A stretch of 26,604 bases of DNA from an uncultured Lachnospiraceae bacterium (GCA_905201915.1 CAJKQE010000025.1:1-26604), one strand, 5' to 3'; shown: positions 1-7,225, numbered from the stretch's first letter. Numbers and translations are program-made. Notes: generated by a model from the letters alone, not told the origin.

Positions 1-1
1 C

Positions 2-412
2 AAGGGACAGGCCGCCGCAAGAAAGAAGCAAGCCGCAGAGTTGAACAAAGCGGAGAAGCGGAAAGCCGAAGTCGATACCCTGTTTGCCCGGATGTATGAG
101 GACTGGGCGGCGGGGCGTATCACGGAATACAACTTCTCTATGTTGTCCGGGAAGTACCAAAGCGAACAGGCTGAACTGGACACAAAGATTGAACAGCTTC
201 AATCCGCTATCGCCACTGAAAGCCAGAACGCCGCAGACGCAGAAAAATGGATTGCCTTGATGAAAGAGTGCGTCAATCCAACAGAACTGACCGCCGAACT
301 TTTGAATACGCTGATTGAAAAAATCGTTGTCCATGAAGCGGTCAAAGGTGAGGACGGAAGCCGGGAACAGGAGGTAGAAATCTTCTACCGCTTTATCGGC
401 AAAATTGATTGA
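2..412 (+). CDS. Large serine recombinase, C-terminal part (incomplete at window edge)
   Basis: The frame is open from the first bases of the window to a TGA at 410-412, so only about 136 C-terminal residues are present; the TTG at 41 is an internal codon, not a real start. The segment is a charged, Glu/Lys/Ala-rich coiled-coil-like helix followed by a compact tail with NPTELTAELLNTLIEKIVVH. That is typical of the zinc-ribbon/coiled-coil and DUF4368-like end of large serine recombinases carried by Tn4451- and Tn5397-type elements and related gut Firmicute conjugative transposons. Such enzymes excise and integrate their element at sites with a two-base core. The resolvase catalytic domain lies upstream of the window. 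Base composition is about half G+C by eye, clearly richer than everything downstream, which supports foreign origin. The family call is good; which element it belongs to cannot be read here. Confidence 0.8.
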   Translation, partial: KGQAAARKKQAAELNKAEKRKAEVDTLFARMYEDWAAGRITEYNFSMLSGKYQSEQAELDTKIEQLQSAIATESQNAADAEKWIALMKECVNPTELTAELLNTLIEKIVVHEAVKGEDGSREQEVEIFYRFIGKID

Positions 413-534
413 ATGATACCAATATCTTTAACTATGTGATACCGGACTCTCTTTCCCTGATATAACAATTTTAATTCCCCTTTCAGAAATACTAGGGGTA
501 AGTCTATATGATTTATTAACTGGAGGTAGCAACA

Positions 535-984
535 ATGAGTAAAGAAAATAACGAAAAAATTGTAGATGAAATTATAGAATATGCCAACAATGAAATTAAG
601 AAAAGTAAAAAAAAGCATTTAATAATTTTCCTTTCGGCACTGACAGGTATTCTTATGCTCTCAGTCATTTTTTTGTTAGTATTCACATTTGTCGGCGGAT
701 TTGTTAAGTGGTTCTTTTTTGGTATTACTGCAATTATTACTGCAATATTAAATGTTATATGGACGTTACGGAATCGAGAAGCAAAATGGTTTAGATTTTG
801 CAGTTTATCATTCACTGTGTTCACCTTATGTTCCTTTTACGCTGAAGCAGCCCATTGGATTTTGGTCGAAGATTGGGGTGCTTTGATGGATGTGGTTCCA
901 ATCACTTCGAATATGTTGTGGTTCCTTACTGTGGTTTCAGTGGCTATTAATAGTATTTCCTTGTTTAAGAGAAGTGATAGATAA
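535..984 (+). CDS. Small membrane protein, four predicted helices, unknown function
   Basis: A 149-residue protein with an ATG start preceded by GGAGGT at 524-529. The first 27 residues are charged (SKENNEKIVDEIIEYANNEI) and end in a run of lysines. Hydrophobic segments follow at roughly residues 28-50, 53-77, 86-108 and 122-144, ending in a short basic tail (FKRSDR). I do not recognise a named family. The AT-rich composition resembles the downstream chromosome rather than the GC-rich recombinase just upstream, so it is either a chromosomal gene beside the element or AT-rich element cargo. A possible extended -10 (TG-N-TATAAC, 458-466) lies upstream but has no good -35. Coding status is well supported by the ribosome site and coherent helices; function is unknown. 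Confidence 0.7.
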   Translation: MSKENNEKIVDEIIEYANNEIKKSKKKHLIIFLSALTGILMLSVIFLLVFTFVGGFVKWFFFGITAIITAILNVIWTLRNREAKWFRFCSLSFTVFTLCSFYAEAAHWILVEDWGALMDVVPITSNMLWFLTVVSVAINSISLFKRSDR

Positions 985-1083
985 AATCCAATTTGCAACG
1001 CTAAAACTAATTGGCGTTATATATAGAAGTCTCATACAACGTATGAAGCTACTTTTATTTTTCTTCTAAATTGAAAGTAGACG

Positions 1084-1302
1084 ATGAAAGTGAAACTTGT
1101 TTTAGTGGAAAAGCTATCATTGGCACCGGCTGTTTGTAGAAGAATAAAAAGTGGTTATAGATATTTTAATGATATAGTTTATCAAAATTTTTCATGGTGC
1201 GAATCGGCAAAGAGAAGAAGAGAATTGGACAAACGGGCATACGCTATTAATTACAGAATAAAATTAAAGGATGATGTGCGTTACCTCCATTATTTTCAAT
1301 AG
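1084..1302 (+). CDS. Doubtful small ORF, 72 residues, no recognised family
   Basis: An ATG-initiated ORF encoding a basic protein with an AKRRRELDKRAYAINYRIK-like segment near its end. There is no convincing ribosome binding site before 1084 (the upstream bases are TTGAAAGTAGACG), no recognisable domain and no operon partner. It may be a remnant of a gene broken by mobile-element activity or an accidental ORF in AT-rich DNA. I list it because it is the only ORF of any size between 985 and 1608. Confidence 0.25.
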   Translation: MKVKLVLVEKLSLAPAVCRRIKSGYRYFNDIVYQNFSWCESAKRRRELDKRAYAINYRIKLKDDVRYLHYFQ

Positions 1303-1319
1303 AACACAGTAGAACACAA
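1300..1319 (+). repeat. Tandem 10-base direct repeat
   Basis: TAGAACACAG (1300-1309) is followed immediately by TAGAACACAA (1310-1319), differing only in the last base. It sits at the end of the doubtful small ORF, in the mobile-element junction region. Two copies could be a duplication footprint or chance. Confidence 0.4.
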
Positions 1320-1358
1320 TAAAGTCTCTTAAGTGTTGTAAAAAATAAAGTATTTATA

Positions 1359-1414
1359 AGGGGATTTGGGGTTTCTACAGCATTTATGCTGGGGTTCGAG
1401 TCCCTCATCCCCTG
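1359..1414 (+). other. tRNA-like 3' end with matching acceptor strand; probable attachment-site scar
   Basis: A canonical T-loop TTCGAGT (1395-1401) is flanked by GGGG and CCCTC, followed by ATCCCCT (1407-1413). That acceptor-like strand pairs over all 7 bases with AGGGGAT at 1359-1365. Between them lies only a palindromic hairpin (CAGCA-TTTA-TGCTG, 1378-1391) instead of D and anticodon arms, so the total is about 55 nt, too short for a tRNA. The outer T-stem pair is a T-C mismatch. The 5' part, GGGGATTTGGGGTTTCTACAG, also resembles the 5' end of tmRNA (GGTTTCGACAG). The best reading is a recombination scar or remnant of a tRNA/tmRNA gene, a usual integration target; a real small structured RNA is the alternative. 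It is followed at once by an intrinsic terminator. Confidence 0.45.
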
Positions 1415-1419
1415 CTTTA

Positions 1420-1447
1420 AAAGTCCAGTAAATGCTGGACTTTTTTT
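1420..1447 (+). terminator. Intrinsic terminator after the tRNA-like element
   Basis: AAAGTCCAG (1420-1428), a 6-base loop and CTGGACTTT (1435-1443) form a perfect 9-bp stem that runs into seven T (1441-1447). It starts 6 bases after the tRNA-like structure, which suggests that something ending there is, or was, transcribed rightward. Confidence 0.8.
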
Positions 1448-1479
1448 GTATCTTTAACATAGTCATAAAGAGACTTTTT

Positions 1480-1508
1480 TTGCCAATAATGAAAAATTTT
1501 AGTATCTT
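1480..1508 (+). promoter_or_regulatory. Possible promoter for the amidase gene
   Basis: TTGCCA (1480-1485), a 17-base spacer and TATCTT (1503-1508). The -35 matches consensus at 5 of 6 and the -10 at 4 of 6. It is the best candidate between the terminator at 1420-1447 and the amidase start at 1609. Confidence 0.35.
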
Positions 1509-1550
1509 AGGAAACTAGAATGAATAAACTAAATATTGAAAATAGATAGT

Positions 1551-1582
1551 ATAGAGAACTTGGAAACAGGTTCTCTATTTTG
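1551..1582 (+). terminator. GAAA-loop hairpin with short U tract, 26 bases before the amidase
   Basis: ATAGAGAACTTG (1551-1562), a GAAA tetraloop and CAGGTTCTCTAT (1567-1578) form a 12-bp stem with one G-T pair, followed by TTT. It is either the terminator of upstream transcription or, if the promoter at 1480-1508 is real, an attenuator or stabilising structure in the amidase 5' UTR. Confidence 0.55.
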
Positions 1583-1608
1583 CTATATTGAGGTAAAAGG
1601 AAGTTTTT

Positions 1609-2352
1609 ATGGCAAAAGTATTTTTAGGAATTGGGCATGGAGGAAATGATCCGGGAGTTACTGCAAATGGATACAAAGAAAAAGACATGGCTCTGACAAT
1701 GGGGATTGCATGTAAGGATTATTTGGAAGTAAATGGTGTATCTGTAAAAATGTCTCGTTATAGAGATGAAGAAGATACGGTAATACAGGAGATAAGAGAG
1801 TGTAATGCATACGCACCTAACTTAGCAGTAGATATTCATATCAATGCAGGTGGAGGAGATGGATTTGAAATATTCTACACATTAAAAGGAGGGAAAGGAA
1901 AGGCACTCGCTCAGAATATTGAGGCAGAAGTAATAGCATTAGGACAAAATTCACGTGGAATTAAAACAAAAGAAAATGTAAATGGCAAAGATTATTATGC
2001 TTTTATTAGAGATACCATTTGTCCTGCTGTTATTTGTGAATTAGGATTTATGGACAATCGAAATGATTTAAATGCTTTTGATGAAAAACATGAGCAGAAA
2101 AAATTTGGTAAAGCTTATGCAAAAGGAATTTTAAAAACATTAGGGATTTCAGAGAATTCTAATAATAGGGGATATGTTGTTAGAATTACAGCGAGTGCTT
2201 TAAATGTTCGTTCAGGACCTGGTACAAGTTATAAAATTAATACTGTAGTAAAGAAAAATGAAGCGTTTACAATTGTAGAAGAAAAAAATGGATGGGGAAA
2301 GCTAAAGTCGGGGGCAGGATGGATTTACCTGAAATACACAAAAAGAGTATAA
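1609..2352 (+). CDS. N-acetylmuramoyl-L-alanine amidase (Amidase_3) with C-terminal SH3 domain, endolysin-like
   Basis: 247 residues. Residues 1-175 are a zinc amidase of the Amidase_3 family, which cleaves the bond between MurNAc and the stem peptide of peptidoglycan. The expected zinc ligands and catalytic residue are visible: His10 (GHGG), Glu24, His77 (DIHINAG) and Glu144 (CELGF). Residues about 190-247 form a bacterial SH3 domain (ALNVRSGPGTSY motif), usually a wall-binding module. There is no signal peptide, as in phage endolysins or spore/autolysin enzymes released by lysis. The ribosome site is AAAGGAAG before ATG 1609. It stands alone, without holin or other phage genes, next to a mobile-element boundary and a tRNA-like scar, so it could be a prophage relic. 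The enzyme call is firm; the phage origin is inference. Confidence 0.9.
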   Translation: MAKVFLGIGHGGNDPGVTANGYKEKDMALTMGIACKDYLEVNGVSVKMSRYRDEEDTVIQEIRECNAYAPNLAVDIHINAGGGDGFEIFYTLKGGKGKALAQNIEAEVIALGQNSRGIKTKENVNGKDYYAFIRDTICPAVICELGFMDNRNDLNAFDEKHEQKKFGKAYAKGILKTLGISENSNNRGYVVRITASALNVRSGPGTSYKINTVVKKNEAFTIVEEKNGWGKLKSGAGWIYLKYTKRV

Positions 2353-2363
2353 AATGCTATTAG

Positions 2364-2398
2364 TTATAGGGCTGTTGCATTAAGCAACAACCCTATAA
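2364..2398. terminator. Bidirectional terminator between convergent genes
   Basis: TTATAGGGCTGTTGC (2364-2378) pairs with GCAACAACCCTATAA (2384-2398) with a single C/A mismatch. AAAA follows on the plus strand and the stem is A/T-rich at its base. It lies between the amidase stop (2352) and the stop codon of the minus-strand transglutaminase gene (2393-2395), which is inside the right arm. Confidence 0.75.
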
Positions 2399-4747
2399 AA
2401 CTTTCAAAAATTTATAATAGAAATATTTAGTTGCGGATAATTCTTTGAAAAAAGTTCTTCTTGATTTGCAATAAATAAAACGTAAAGCACGAACTTGTTG
2501 TTTTGTAGGTTTTTTATTTCCAAAATAAATTTCTTCTGCTTCGTTACATAGTTTTTCAAAGTCGTTTTTTCTGTTATTAGGCAGATGACCTTTAAATTTT
2601 TCTTTCCAGTCATAAGCAGATAAATCCTTTTCTGATATGTTGAATTCTGTCTGCCATAGTCTTAAAAGATTTTGATAAAGCAGAAAATAACCTTTTGTGC
2701 GGTTATGGGCAAAGTGTCCTATTCTTTTTTGAGACAAAATTTGATAGCGCAAAGTAAATAGAAACAGAATAATACACGGAACAAGTAAGAATCTAAAAAC
2801 AAAAAGGAAATCGAAATCCTTCGTTTTACCAGCTTCTGATTTTTCAGTATCAGTATTAGAAGGTTTTTCGTTTTTGGATGTATGATTGTCTTCTGGTGAG
2901 TTAGGTTTTTGCATTTCGATATTCTCCGAAGGGGGAGGAACTTCTGTTTCCGGCACGATATCTTCATGTGTATTTATGGATATATTTTCCTCTTCATTGG
3001 CAGAGCTGGAAGGAGTGACTTCCACAGGAACCCAGATACCGTTTCCGATATAAACCTCAGTCCATGCATGAGCTGAACTATCTTTTACATTACAAGTAAA
3101 ATTTTTGTTATCTTTCTGATGAAAATCTTCAGGTTGTACTACATAACCGGTGACATATCTGGCAGGAATTCCATACATACGAAATAATAGAGTCCCTGCA
3201 GTAGCAAAATGTATGCAAAATCCACGGTGTTGTTCATATAAAAATTCTTCTAAAAAGCTACTGTTTGAAGATACCGGTGCAAGGGAAAGGCTATAAGATG
3301 CCTTAGATTTTAGAAAATCTTGTATTTCTTCTGCCGCCTTTTGGATAGTATCAAAATCAGGATTGTCACTTATGGTAGTATAAACAGGAAGTTTTGAAAG
3401 ATCTATTTGCAATCTGGAAAATACTTCTGAGTTGTCATCCATGTATTTTTGCCGTACATAATTTCCGTAATTTTTATTAAGAGATTGATATTTTTTTGGT
3501 GTACCACTTTCAGAACTAAAAAGTAAAGAAACGGATGTAAGGGAAAGTGGATAACAGGAAAGTTTATGAGGCATAGAAAACTTACTTTCTATTGCATAGG
3601 TATCATTAAAAACAGTATTTTTCGATAATTTTACACCATAAGGAAAATAAGTAAATTTCTGTGTAAATTTAGGCACCAGAGAAAGAGAAGTAATTTTATC
3701 CGGTGCATTTTCTTTTCCCATTGTATAGGGGAGCGAAAAGAAATTTTGGATTTTATCACTAGAAAGTTTATTTTTTTTATAAAAGTTATCCCACGAGTCT
3801 GAAGTTGGTGCTCTCCATGTGGATTCGTTATAATTCTGTCCTACAAATCCTCGTAAATACAGGGGAGAGGAAGGTTTTTCTTTACAGGTGATTTCAAACA
3901 TGGTTTGTCTGCTGTATACCGGTGCGCGGTTGCTTAAAGTCTGTAATTTACCAGAACTTTCTTGCTCAAAAGAAAAAAATGGTTTTGAAGATGTTTGTCC
4001 GGCATTCTTTGATTTTGGCAAAAAACTTTTACTGAGATTGTCAGTCAGTTCATTGACTGCCTGATGAACTGTTTTGTTGTATTTAAAAAGTTCAGGTGCA
4101 AAATGCGGAATAAAAACGCGGATACACATAAAATAAAGCCCCAAAGCAAGAATAAGAACTGCCGGCTTTGTAGAATACCAGAAAAGGCAGGCACCGATAA
4201 TACATCCTATAGAAAAATAGGATGGTGAAACACCTAGGAAAAAATTCAAAATAATAGGAAAACTTAACAATATAAAAAATAAGGTGGATTTTTTATATTG
4301 CAGTAACAAGGCAAGCAGGAGTAAAAATAGGTAAGTAACAGCAAGAAACAGGAAAGTCATATCTGTCTTTTTGAAAGCTGTTGTAGAAGCTGCAAAGTAT
4401 TCCTCTTGAAAAAGCATCTGAAGTCTATGCAAAAAAGAATTTCCTTGTGAAAAAAAGCGTTTTCTGTATAAATAAAGAGCAAAAGCACAGGGTATTACAG
4501 AAACAAGAAAACGGACAGGAACTATTTTTATTTTTTGCAAAATTGTCAAAAAGAAGGAAAATAATCCTAGGATTAACACAGTTTTGTAATTTGGAGCAGC
4601 AGAAGAAATCATGAGCAAAAGACTAGAATAAATACCCAGAGAAAAAGAAAAGAGAGTAAAGAAAGCATAAAAAGAGCAAGGTGCTCCCAGAGTATATTTT
4701 TCTTTCGGTAATATTATGGAAATCGGAGGTTTGTCTTTTTTCTTCAT
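2393..4747 (-). CDS. Membrane-anchored transglutaminase-like protein (TgpA type)
   Basis: 784 residues. The N-terminal ~220 residues hold a cluster of hydrophobic helices. A large extracytoplasmic region follows, with a transglutaminase-like core at about residues 465-590, a Ser/Glu/Pro-rich linker, one more helix (~655-675) and a C-terminal cytoplasmic tail like DUF4129. The catalytic Cys511 (RGFCIHFATAG) and His560 (AHAWTEVY) are present. The third residue, Asp in TgpA, is Glu576 here (WVPVEVTP), at the family's usual spacing of 16 from the His. The gene is the last of a MoxR-DUF58-transglutaminase operon, 11 bases after the DUF58 gene. The substrate is unknown; family members are thought to act as transglutaminases or peptidases at the cell envelope. 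Its stop codon is inside the bidirectional terminator. Confidence 0.9.
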   Translation of the reverse strand: MKKKDKPPISIILPKEKYTLGAPCSFYAFFTLFSFSLGIYSSLLLMISSAAPNYKTVLILGLFSFFLTILQKIKIVPVRFLVSVIPCAFALYLYRKRFFSQGNSFLHRLQMLFQEEYFAASTTAFKKTDMTFLFLAVTYLFLLLLALLLQYKKSTLFFILLSFPIILNFFLGVSPSYFSIGCIIGACLFWYSTKPAVLILALGLYFMCIRVFIPHFAPELFKYNKTVHQAVNELTDNLSKSFLPKSKNAGQTSSKPFFSFEQESSGKLQTLSNRAPVYSRQTMFEITCKEKPSSPLYLRGFVGQNYNESTWRAPTSDSWDNFYKKNKLSSDKIQNFFSLPYTMGKENAPDKITSLSLVPKFTQKFTYFPYGVKLSKNTVFNDTYAIESKFSMPHKLSCYPLSLTSVSLLFSSESGTPKKYQSLNKNYGNYVRQKYMDDNSEVFSRLQIDLSKLPVYTTISDNPDFDTIQKAAEEIQDFLKSKASYSLSLAPVSSNSSFLEEFLYEQHRGFCIHFATAGTLLFRMYGIPARYVTGYVVQPEDFHQKDNKNFTCNVKDSSAHAWTEVYIGNGIWVPVEVTPSSSANEEENISINTHEDIVPETEVPPPSENIEMQKPNSPEDNHTSKNEKPSNTDTEKSEAGKTKDFDFLFVFRFLLVPCIILFLFTLRYQILSQKRIGHFAHNRTKGYFLLYQNLLRLWQTEFNISEKDLSAYDWKEKFKGHLPNNRKNDFEKLCNEAEEIYFGNKKPTKQQVRALRFIYCKSRRTFFKELSATKYFYYKFLKVL

Positions 4748-4758
4748 GTTAGTCTCCT

Positions 4759-5859
4759 TTATAAAATAAGTGTACTGTTTTTTAAAGTTTCTGTAGGATT
4801 ATTTGAACAATCTAAAAGAAGTTGTTGATTTTGATAAATCTGTAAATCTGTATTCAAGAGAAATGATGTAAAATAAGTATCACAGGGATATGTACAAGAG
4901 TACAGGGAATACAGATCTTCTTTTGAATTTGTGATTGTTTCATATAATAATTGATGCAGGAAAGAAAGGTACTCTTCTTCATTTCTAACGGGAATACGGA
5001 GAAGCGTATTTTCTTTTTCGTTATACCATACGATAAAATGGTTACAGCCGTAATACAGGAAAGAATAGGAAAGAGAGGCTGCATATTCCAAAAAAATACT
5101 GCATTTTTGAGAGGAAGATTTTTTATCAGACTTCCCTTTTTCTAAAAAAAGAAGGATAGGAAATCCTTTTGGCCTGCCAGTTTCTTTTACTAATAGTTGG
5201 TCTGTACGGGCGCTGAGTTTCCAATGTATTTGTCTTAGCTTATCCCCCGGAAGAAATTCGCGTATATCGCTTGTATGGTGAGAACCTGTACCAGAAACAA
5301 TTTCTTCAAATCCATCACATTCTGCAGAAAAAAATCGTATTCCTTCGCTAAGCTGGATAGGAATTACAAAGGGGGACGGATAAAAAAGAATGTCAGCTTT
5401 TGCATTAGAAACCATGGACAGACTTAATAAGTGCGTAAAACTGTATATTCGGACTTTATCTGTTTGTAATTGGAATTTCCCATAATAATGATTACTAATA
5501 TTGCCGGATAAAACACGGCTTTTTTTTGCATTTAAAGAAAAATAGTAATCCGGCAGTGGAATTTTATTTTGAAAAGTATCAGTAAAATGCCATTTCAATC
5601 GAAGATATGGCATAGAAAAAATTCCGGTATTTTGTGCCTGTAAATTAAATTCTAAAAGATTGTTTGCTTTGTTGTCATTAATGAGAATATCAGGCAATTC
5701 TATTTTTAAATGTTTACGGTTGTAGAGCAGAACCAGAAGTTCCAGTATGCTATCTATAAAAAGAAACAGAAACAGAGCACAGGCAGCTGTACTTTGATAT
5801 AAAATTGCAAGATAAAGGCATAAAAGAAGCAATAAAAAAGTTATTAGATTAAAAAACAT
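4759..5859 (-). CDS. DUF58 family protein
   Basis: 366 residues. It begins with two hydrophobic helices (about residues 2-48), then a beta-rich domain, then the DUF58 signature at about residues 197-226 (DIREFLPGDKLRQIHWK, then SARTDQLLVKE). DUF58 proteins have a VWA-like fold and are nearly always encoded with a MoxR ATPase, with which they are thought to form a chaperone or assembly pair. The gene lies 22 bases downstream of the MoxR gene and 11 bases upstream of the transglutaminase gene on the same strand, the standard order. The ribosome site (AAAGGATG on the minus strand, just before 5859) is adequate. Family call is firm; the molecular target is unknown. Confidence 0.9.
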   Translation of the reverse strand: MFFNLITFLLLLLCLYLAILYQSTAACALFLFLFIDSILELLVLLYNRKHLKIELPDILINDNKANNLLEFNLQAQNTGIFSMPYLRLKWHFTDTFQNKIPLPDYYFSLNAKKSRVLSGNISNHYYGKFQLQTDKVRIYSFTHLLSLSMVSNAKADILFYPSPFVIPIQLSEGIRFFSAECDGFEEIVSGTGSHHTSDIREFLPGDKLRQIHWKLSARTDQLLVKETGRPKGFPILLFLEKGKSDKKSSSQKCSIFLEYAASLSYSFLYYGCNHFIVWYNEKENTLLRIPVRNEEEYLSFLHQLLYETITNSKEDLYSLYSCTYPCDTYFTSFLLNTDLQIYQNQQLLLDCSNNPTETLKNSTLIL

Positions 5860-5881
5860 AAAACATCCTTTCGTGTTGAGC

Positions 5882-6832
5882 TTAATGTCTGCTTCGCACA
5901 GATGGAGAAGGTGTGGAAGCTAAAATTTCTTTTAAAATAGAATGTGCAGATACTTTACTTATGCGAGCTTTGGAGCTGATAATAATACGATGCGTACATA
6001 CATCACAAAAAATACTGTGCACATCCTCTGGCCGTACATAATTAAATCCATGTAAAAATGCTCTTGCCTGAGCCATTCGTGTCAAAGCCAATGTACCTCT
6101 TGGACTTATACCCAGTTCAATTAGGTGATGATTTCGGGTGGCATGGATAAGAGATACGATATATTCGTAGATAACATCATGAATAAAAATATTTTGACAT
6201 ACTTTTTGCAGCTGTATAAGTTGTCTGGCAGTTAAAACCGGTTGTACAGTTTCAATGGTGTTTTCTGCCAATCTGCCTTTTAAAATGGCGATTTCTTCTT
6301 TTTTCTCAGGATAGCCAATTTGTAGACAAACGCTGAAGCGGTCTAACTGTGATTGAGGGAGAAGCTGTGTTCCAGCAGAACCGGCAGGATTTTGTGTAGC
6401 AATTACAATAAAAGGTTTCGGTAAAGGATGCGTAACCCCGTCAACGCTGACCTGTCCTTCTTCCATAACTTCTAAAAGAGCAGACTGTGTTTTTGGGGAA
6501 GTACGATTGATTTCATCTCCTAAAAATAAGTTACACATGACAGCTCCGGGTTGATAGTAAAATTCATTTGTTTCTTTTCGATACATGGTAAATCCTGTTA
6601 AGTCTGCCGGAAGAACATCAGGTGTAAAGGTTAAACGGTTTTCTTTTAAATTCAGCGCCTTTGCAAAAGCCAGTGCCATAGTAGTTTTTCCTACACCGGG
6701 AACATCTTCCAACAAAATATGTCCGTTGCTTAAAATGGCCATCATGATTTTTTCTATACATTTATCTTTTCCGATTACGGCTTTTTGTACCTCCTGAATT
6801 ACTTTATATGCAAGAGCAGTATTTGTTTCCAT
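5882..6832 (-). CDS. MoxR family AAA+ ATPase
   Basis: 316 residues. Walker A is at residues 45-51 (PGVGKTT, Lys49) and Walker B is LFLGDEINR with Asp106 and Glu107. The MoxR sensor and arginine-finger segments follow (ATQNPAGSAGTQLLPQSQLDRF). A C-terminal helical lid contains the ISPRGTLALTRMAQARA motif. MoxR ATPases use ATP to remodel or activate partner proteins, typically with VWA or DUF58 proteins; here the partner is the adjacent DUF58 gene. It is the first gene of the operon, with a strong ribosome site (GGGAGGAT on the minus strand) and a good promoter 30 bases upstream. Confidence 0.93.
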   Translation of the reverse strand: METNTALAYKVIQEVQKAVIGKDKCIEKIMMAILSNGHILLEDVPGVGKTTMALAFAKALNLKENRLTFTPDVLPADLTGFTMYRKETNEFYYQPGAVMCNLFLGDEINRTSPKTQSALLEVMEEGQVSVDGVTHPLPKPFIVIATQNPAGSAGTQLLPQSQLDRFSVCLQIGYPEKKEEIAILKGRLAENTIETVQPVLTARQLIQLQKVCQNIFIHDVIYEYIVSLIHATRNHHLIELGISPRGTLALTRMAQARAFLHGFNYVRPEDVHSIFCDVCTHRIIISSKARISKVSAHSILKEILASTPSPSVRSRH

Positions 6833-6861
6833 AAAAAATCCTCCCGTATGAAATATATAAA

Positions 6862-6890
6862 ATTATACCATAATACTGTAAAATAGTCAG
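6862..6890 (-). promoter_or_regulatory. Promoter of the MoxR operon
   Basis: On the minus strand: CTGACT (6885-6890), a 17-base spacer and a perfect TATAAT (6862-6867) with an extended TG motif (TGGTATAAT). It points at the MoxR start at 6832 with a short leader, and is back to back with the aroF leader promoter. Confidence 0.7.
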
Positions 6891-6941
6891 TTTATTTATG
6901 GTTAAAAATAAAATTAAGTAGAAAATCGAGTGGGAAATTTA

Positions 6942-6970
6942 TTGACAAATAAAAAAAACAGTTATATGAT
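6942..6970 (+). promoter_or_regulatory. Promoter of the aroF leader
   Basis: A perfect TTGACA (6942-6947), a 17-base spacer and TATGAT (6965-6970) give one of the best sigma-A type promoters in the window. Transcription would start near 6977, about 280 bases before the aroF ATG. This places the longer ORF that begins at 6930 partly outside the transcript. Confidence 0.8.
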
Positions 6971-7073
6971 AAATGTAATTTTAGATGCTGGGGTAGAATT
7001 GAGAAGCAAAAAGAGCAAAACAATCTATCAGGTATCTGTTGAATTCAATATTAACAAGGAAAAGGTAAATGTG

Positions 7074-7181
7074 ATGATGAGGCAGAAAAGAATTGATACA
7101 AATAAAAAGTATTATTTTTCTTACCTGGGCTATTTTTATAGTGTAGGTATTTTCTGCTGTAATAAGCATTTAGAGTTGTAA
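7074..7181 (+). CDS. Tyr/Phe-rich leader peptide of the aroF attenuator (35 residues)
   Basis: A small ORF with ATG at 7074 (GTG 7071 and ATG 7077 are in-frame alternatives), preceded by AAGGAAAAGG at 7056-7065, ending at TAA 7179-7181. Residues 13-27 (7110-7154) read YYFSYLGYFYSVGIF: five Tyr and three Phe in 15 codons. It lies wholly inside the leader RNA of the gene for DAHP synthase, the entry enzyme of aromatic amino acid synthesis. The expected role is in cis: ribosome stalling at Tyr/Phe codons when charged tRNA is scarce. A pause hairpin overlaps the aromatic codons, and an antiterminator arm (7153-7161) overlaps the codons just after them. The in-frame extension upstream to 6930 is rejected because it begins before the promoter. 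Confidence 0.75.
   Translation: MMRQKRIDTNKKYYFSYLGYFYSVGIFCCNKHLEL
7122..7149 (+). promoter_or_regulatory. Pause/protector hairpin (1:2) in the aroF leader
   Basis: TACCTGGGCTAT (7122-7133), a TTTT loop and ATAGTGTAGGTA (7138-7149) pair at 11 of 12 positions, including two G-T pairs. The hairpin spans the middle of the Tyr/Phe codon run, where a translating or stalled ribosome would melt it, as in classical attenuators. Confidence 0.65.
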
Positions 7182-7225
7182 TCATTTTAGTAAATGATGA
7201 AAAACCGGTGTTTGCATACAGCAGA
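7153..7225 (+). promoter_or_regulatory. Antiterminator pairing of the aroF leader
   Basis: TCTGCTGTA (7153-7161) is the exact reverse complement of TACAGCAGA (7217-7225). The second segment is the loop plus the first five bases of the 3' arm of the terminator, so this 9-bp pairing and the terminator exclude each other. The first segment is directly downstream of the last Phe codon of the leader peptide. A ribosome stalled early in the aromatic run leaves it free, whereas one reaching the stop at 7181 covers it. Confidence 0.6.

Larger units (their letters stand above)
985..1608. other. Low-coding junction region
   Basis: Between the membrane protein and the amidase only the doubtful ORF at 1084-1302 is open. 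The rest is AT-rich and holds the tandem repeat, the tRNA-like scar, two hairpins and a weak promoter, each listed separately. AAAGTCTCTT (1321-1330) has an exact inverted copy AAGAGACTTT at 1468-1477, so a 10-bp inverted repeat flanks the scar and its terminator. No integrase recognition sequence can be identified with certainty. Confidence 0.5.

Noticed and set aside
1359..1414. A functional full tRNA gene
   Set aside because: It is about 55 nt long with no D arm or anticodon arm that fits, and it has a mismatch in the T stem; only the acceptor and T-loop features are tRNA-like.
6930..7181. An 83-residue ORF starting at GTG 6930
   Set aside because: Its first third lies upstream of the predicted transcript start near 6977 and within the promoter; only the last 35 codons, with their own ribosome site at 7056-7065, make sense as a leader peptide.
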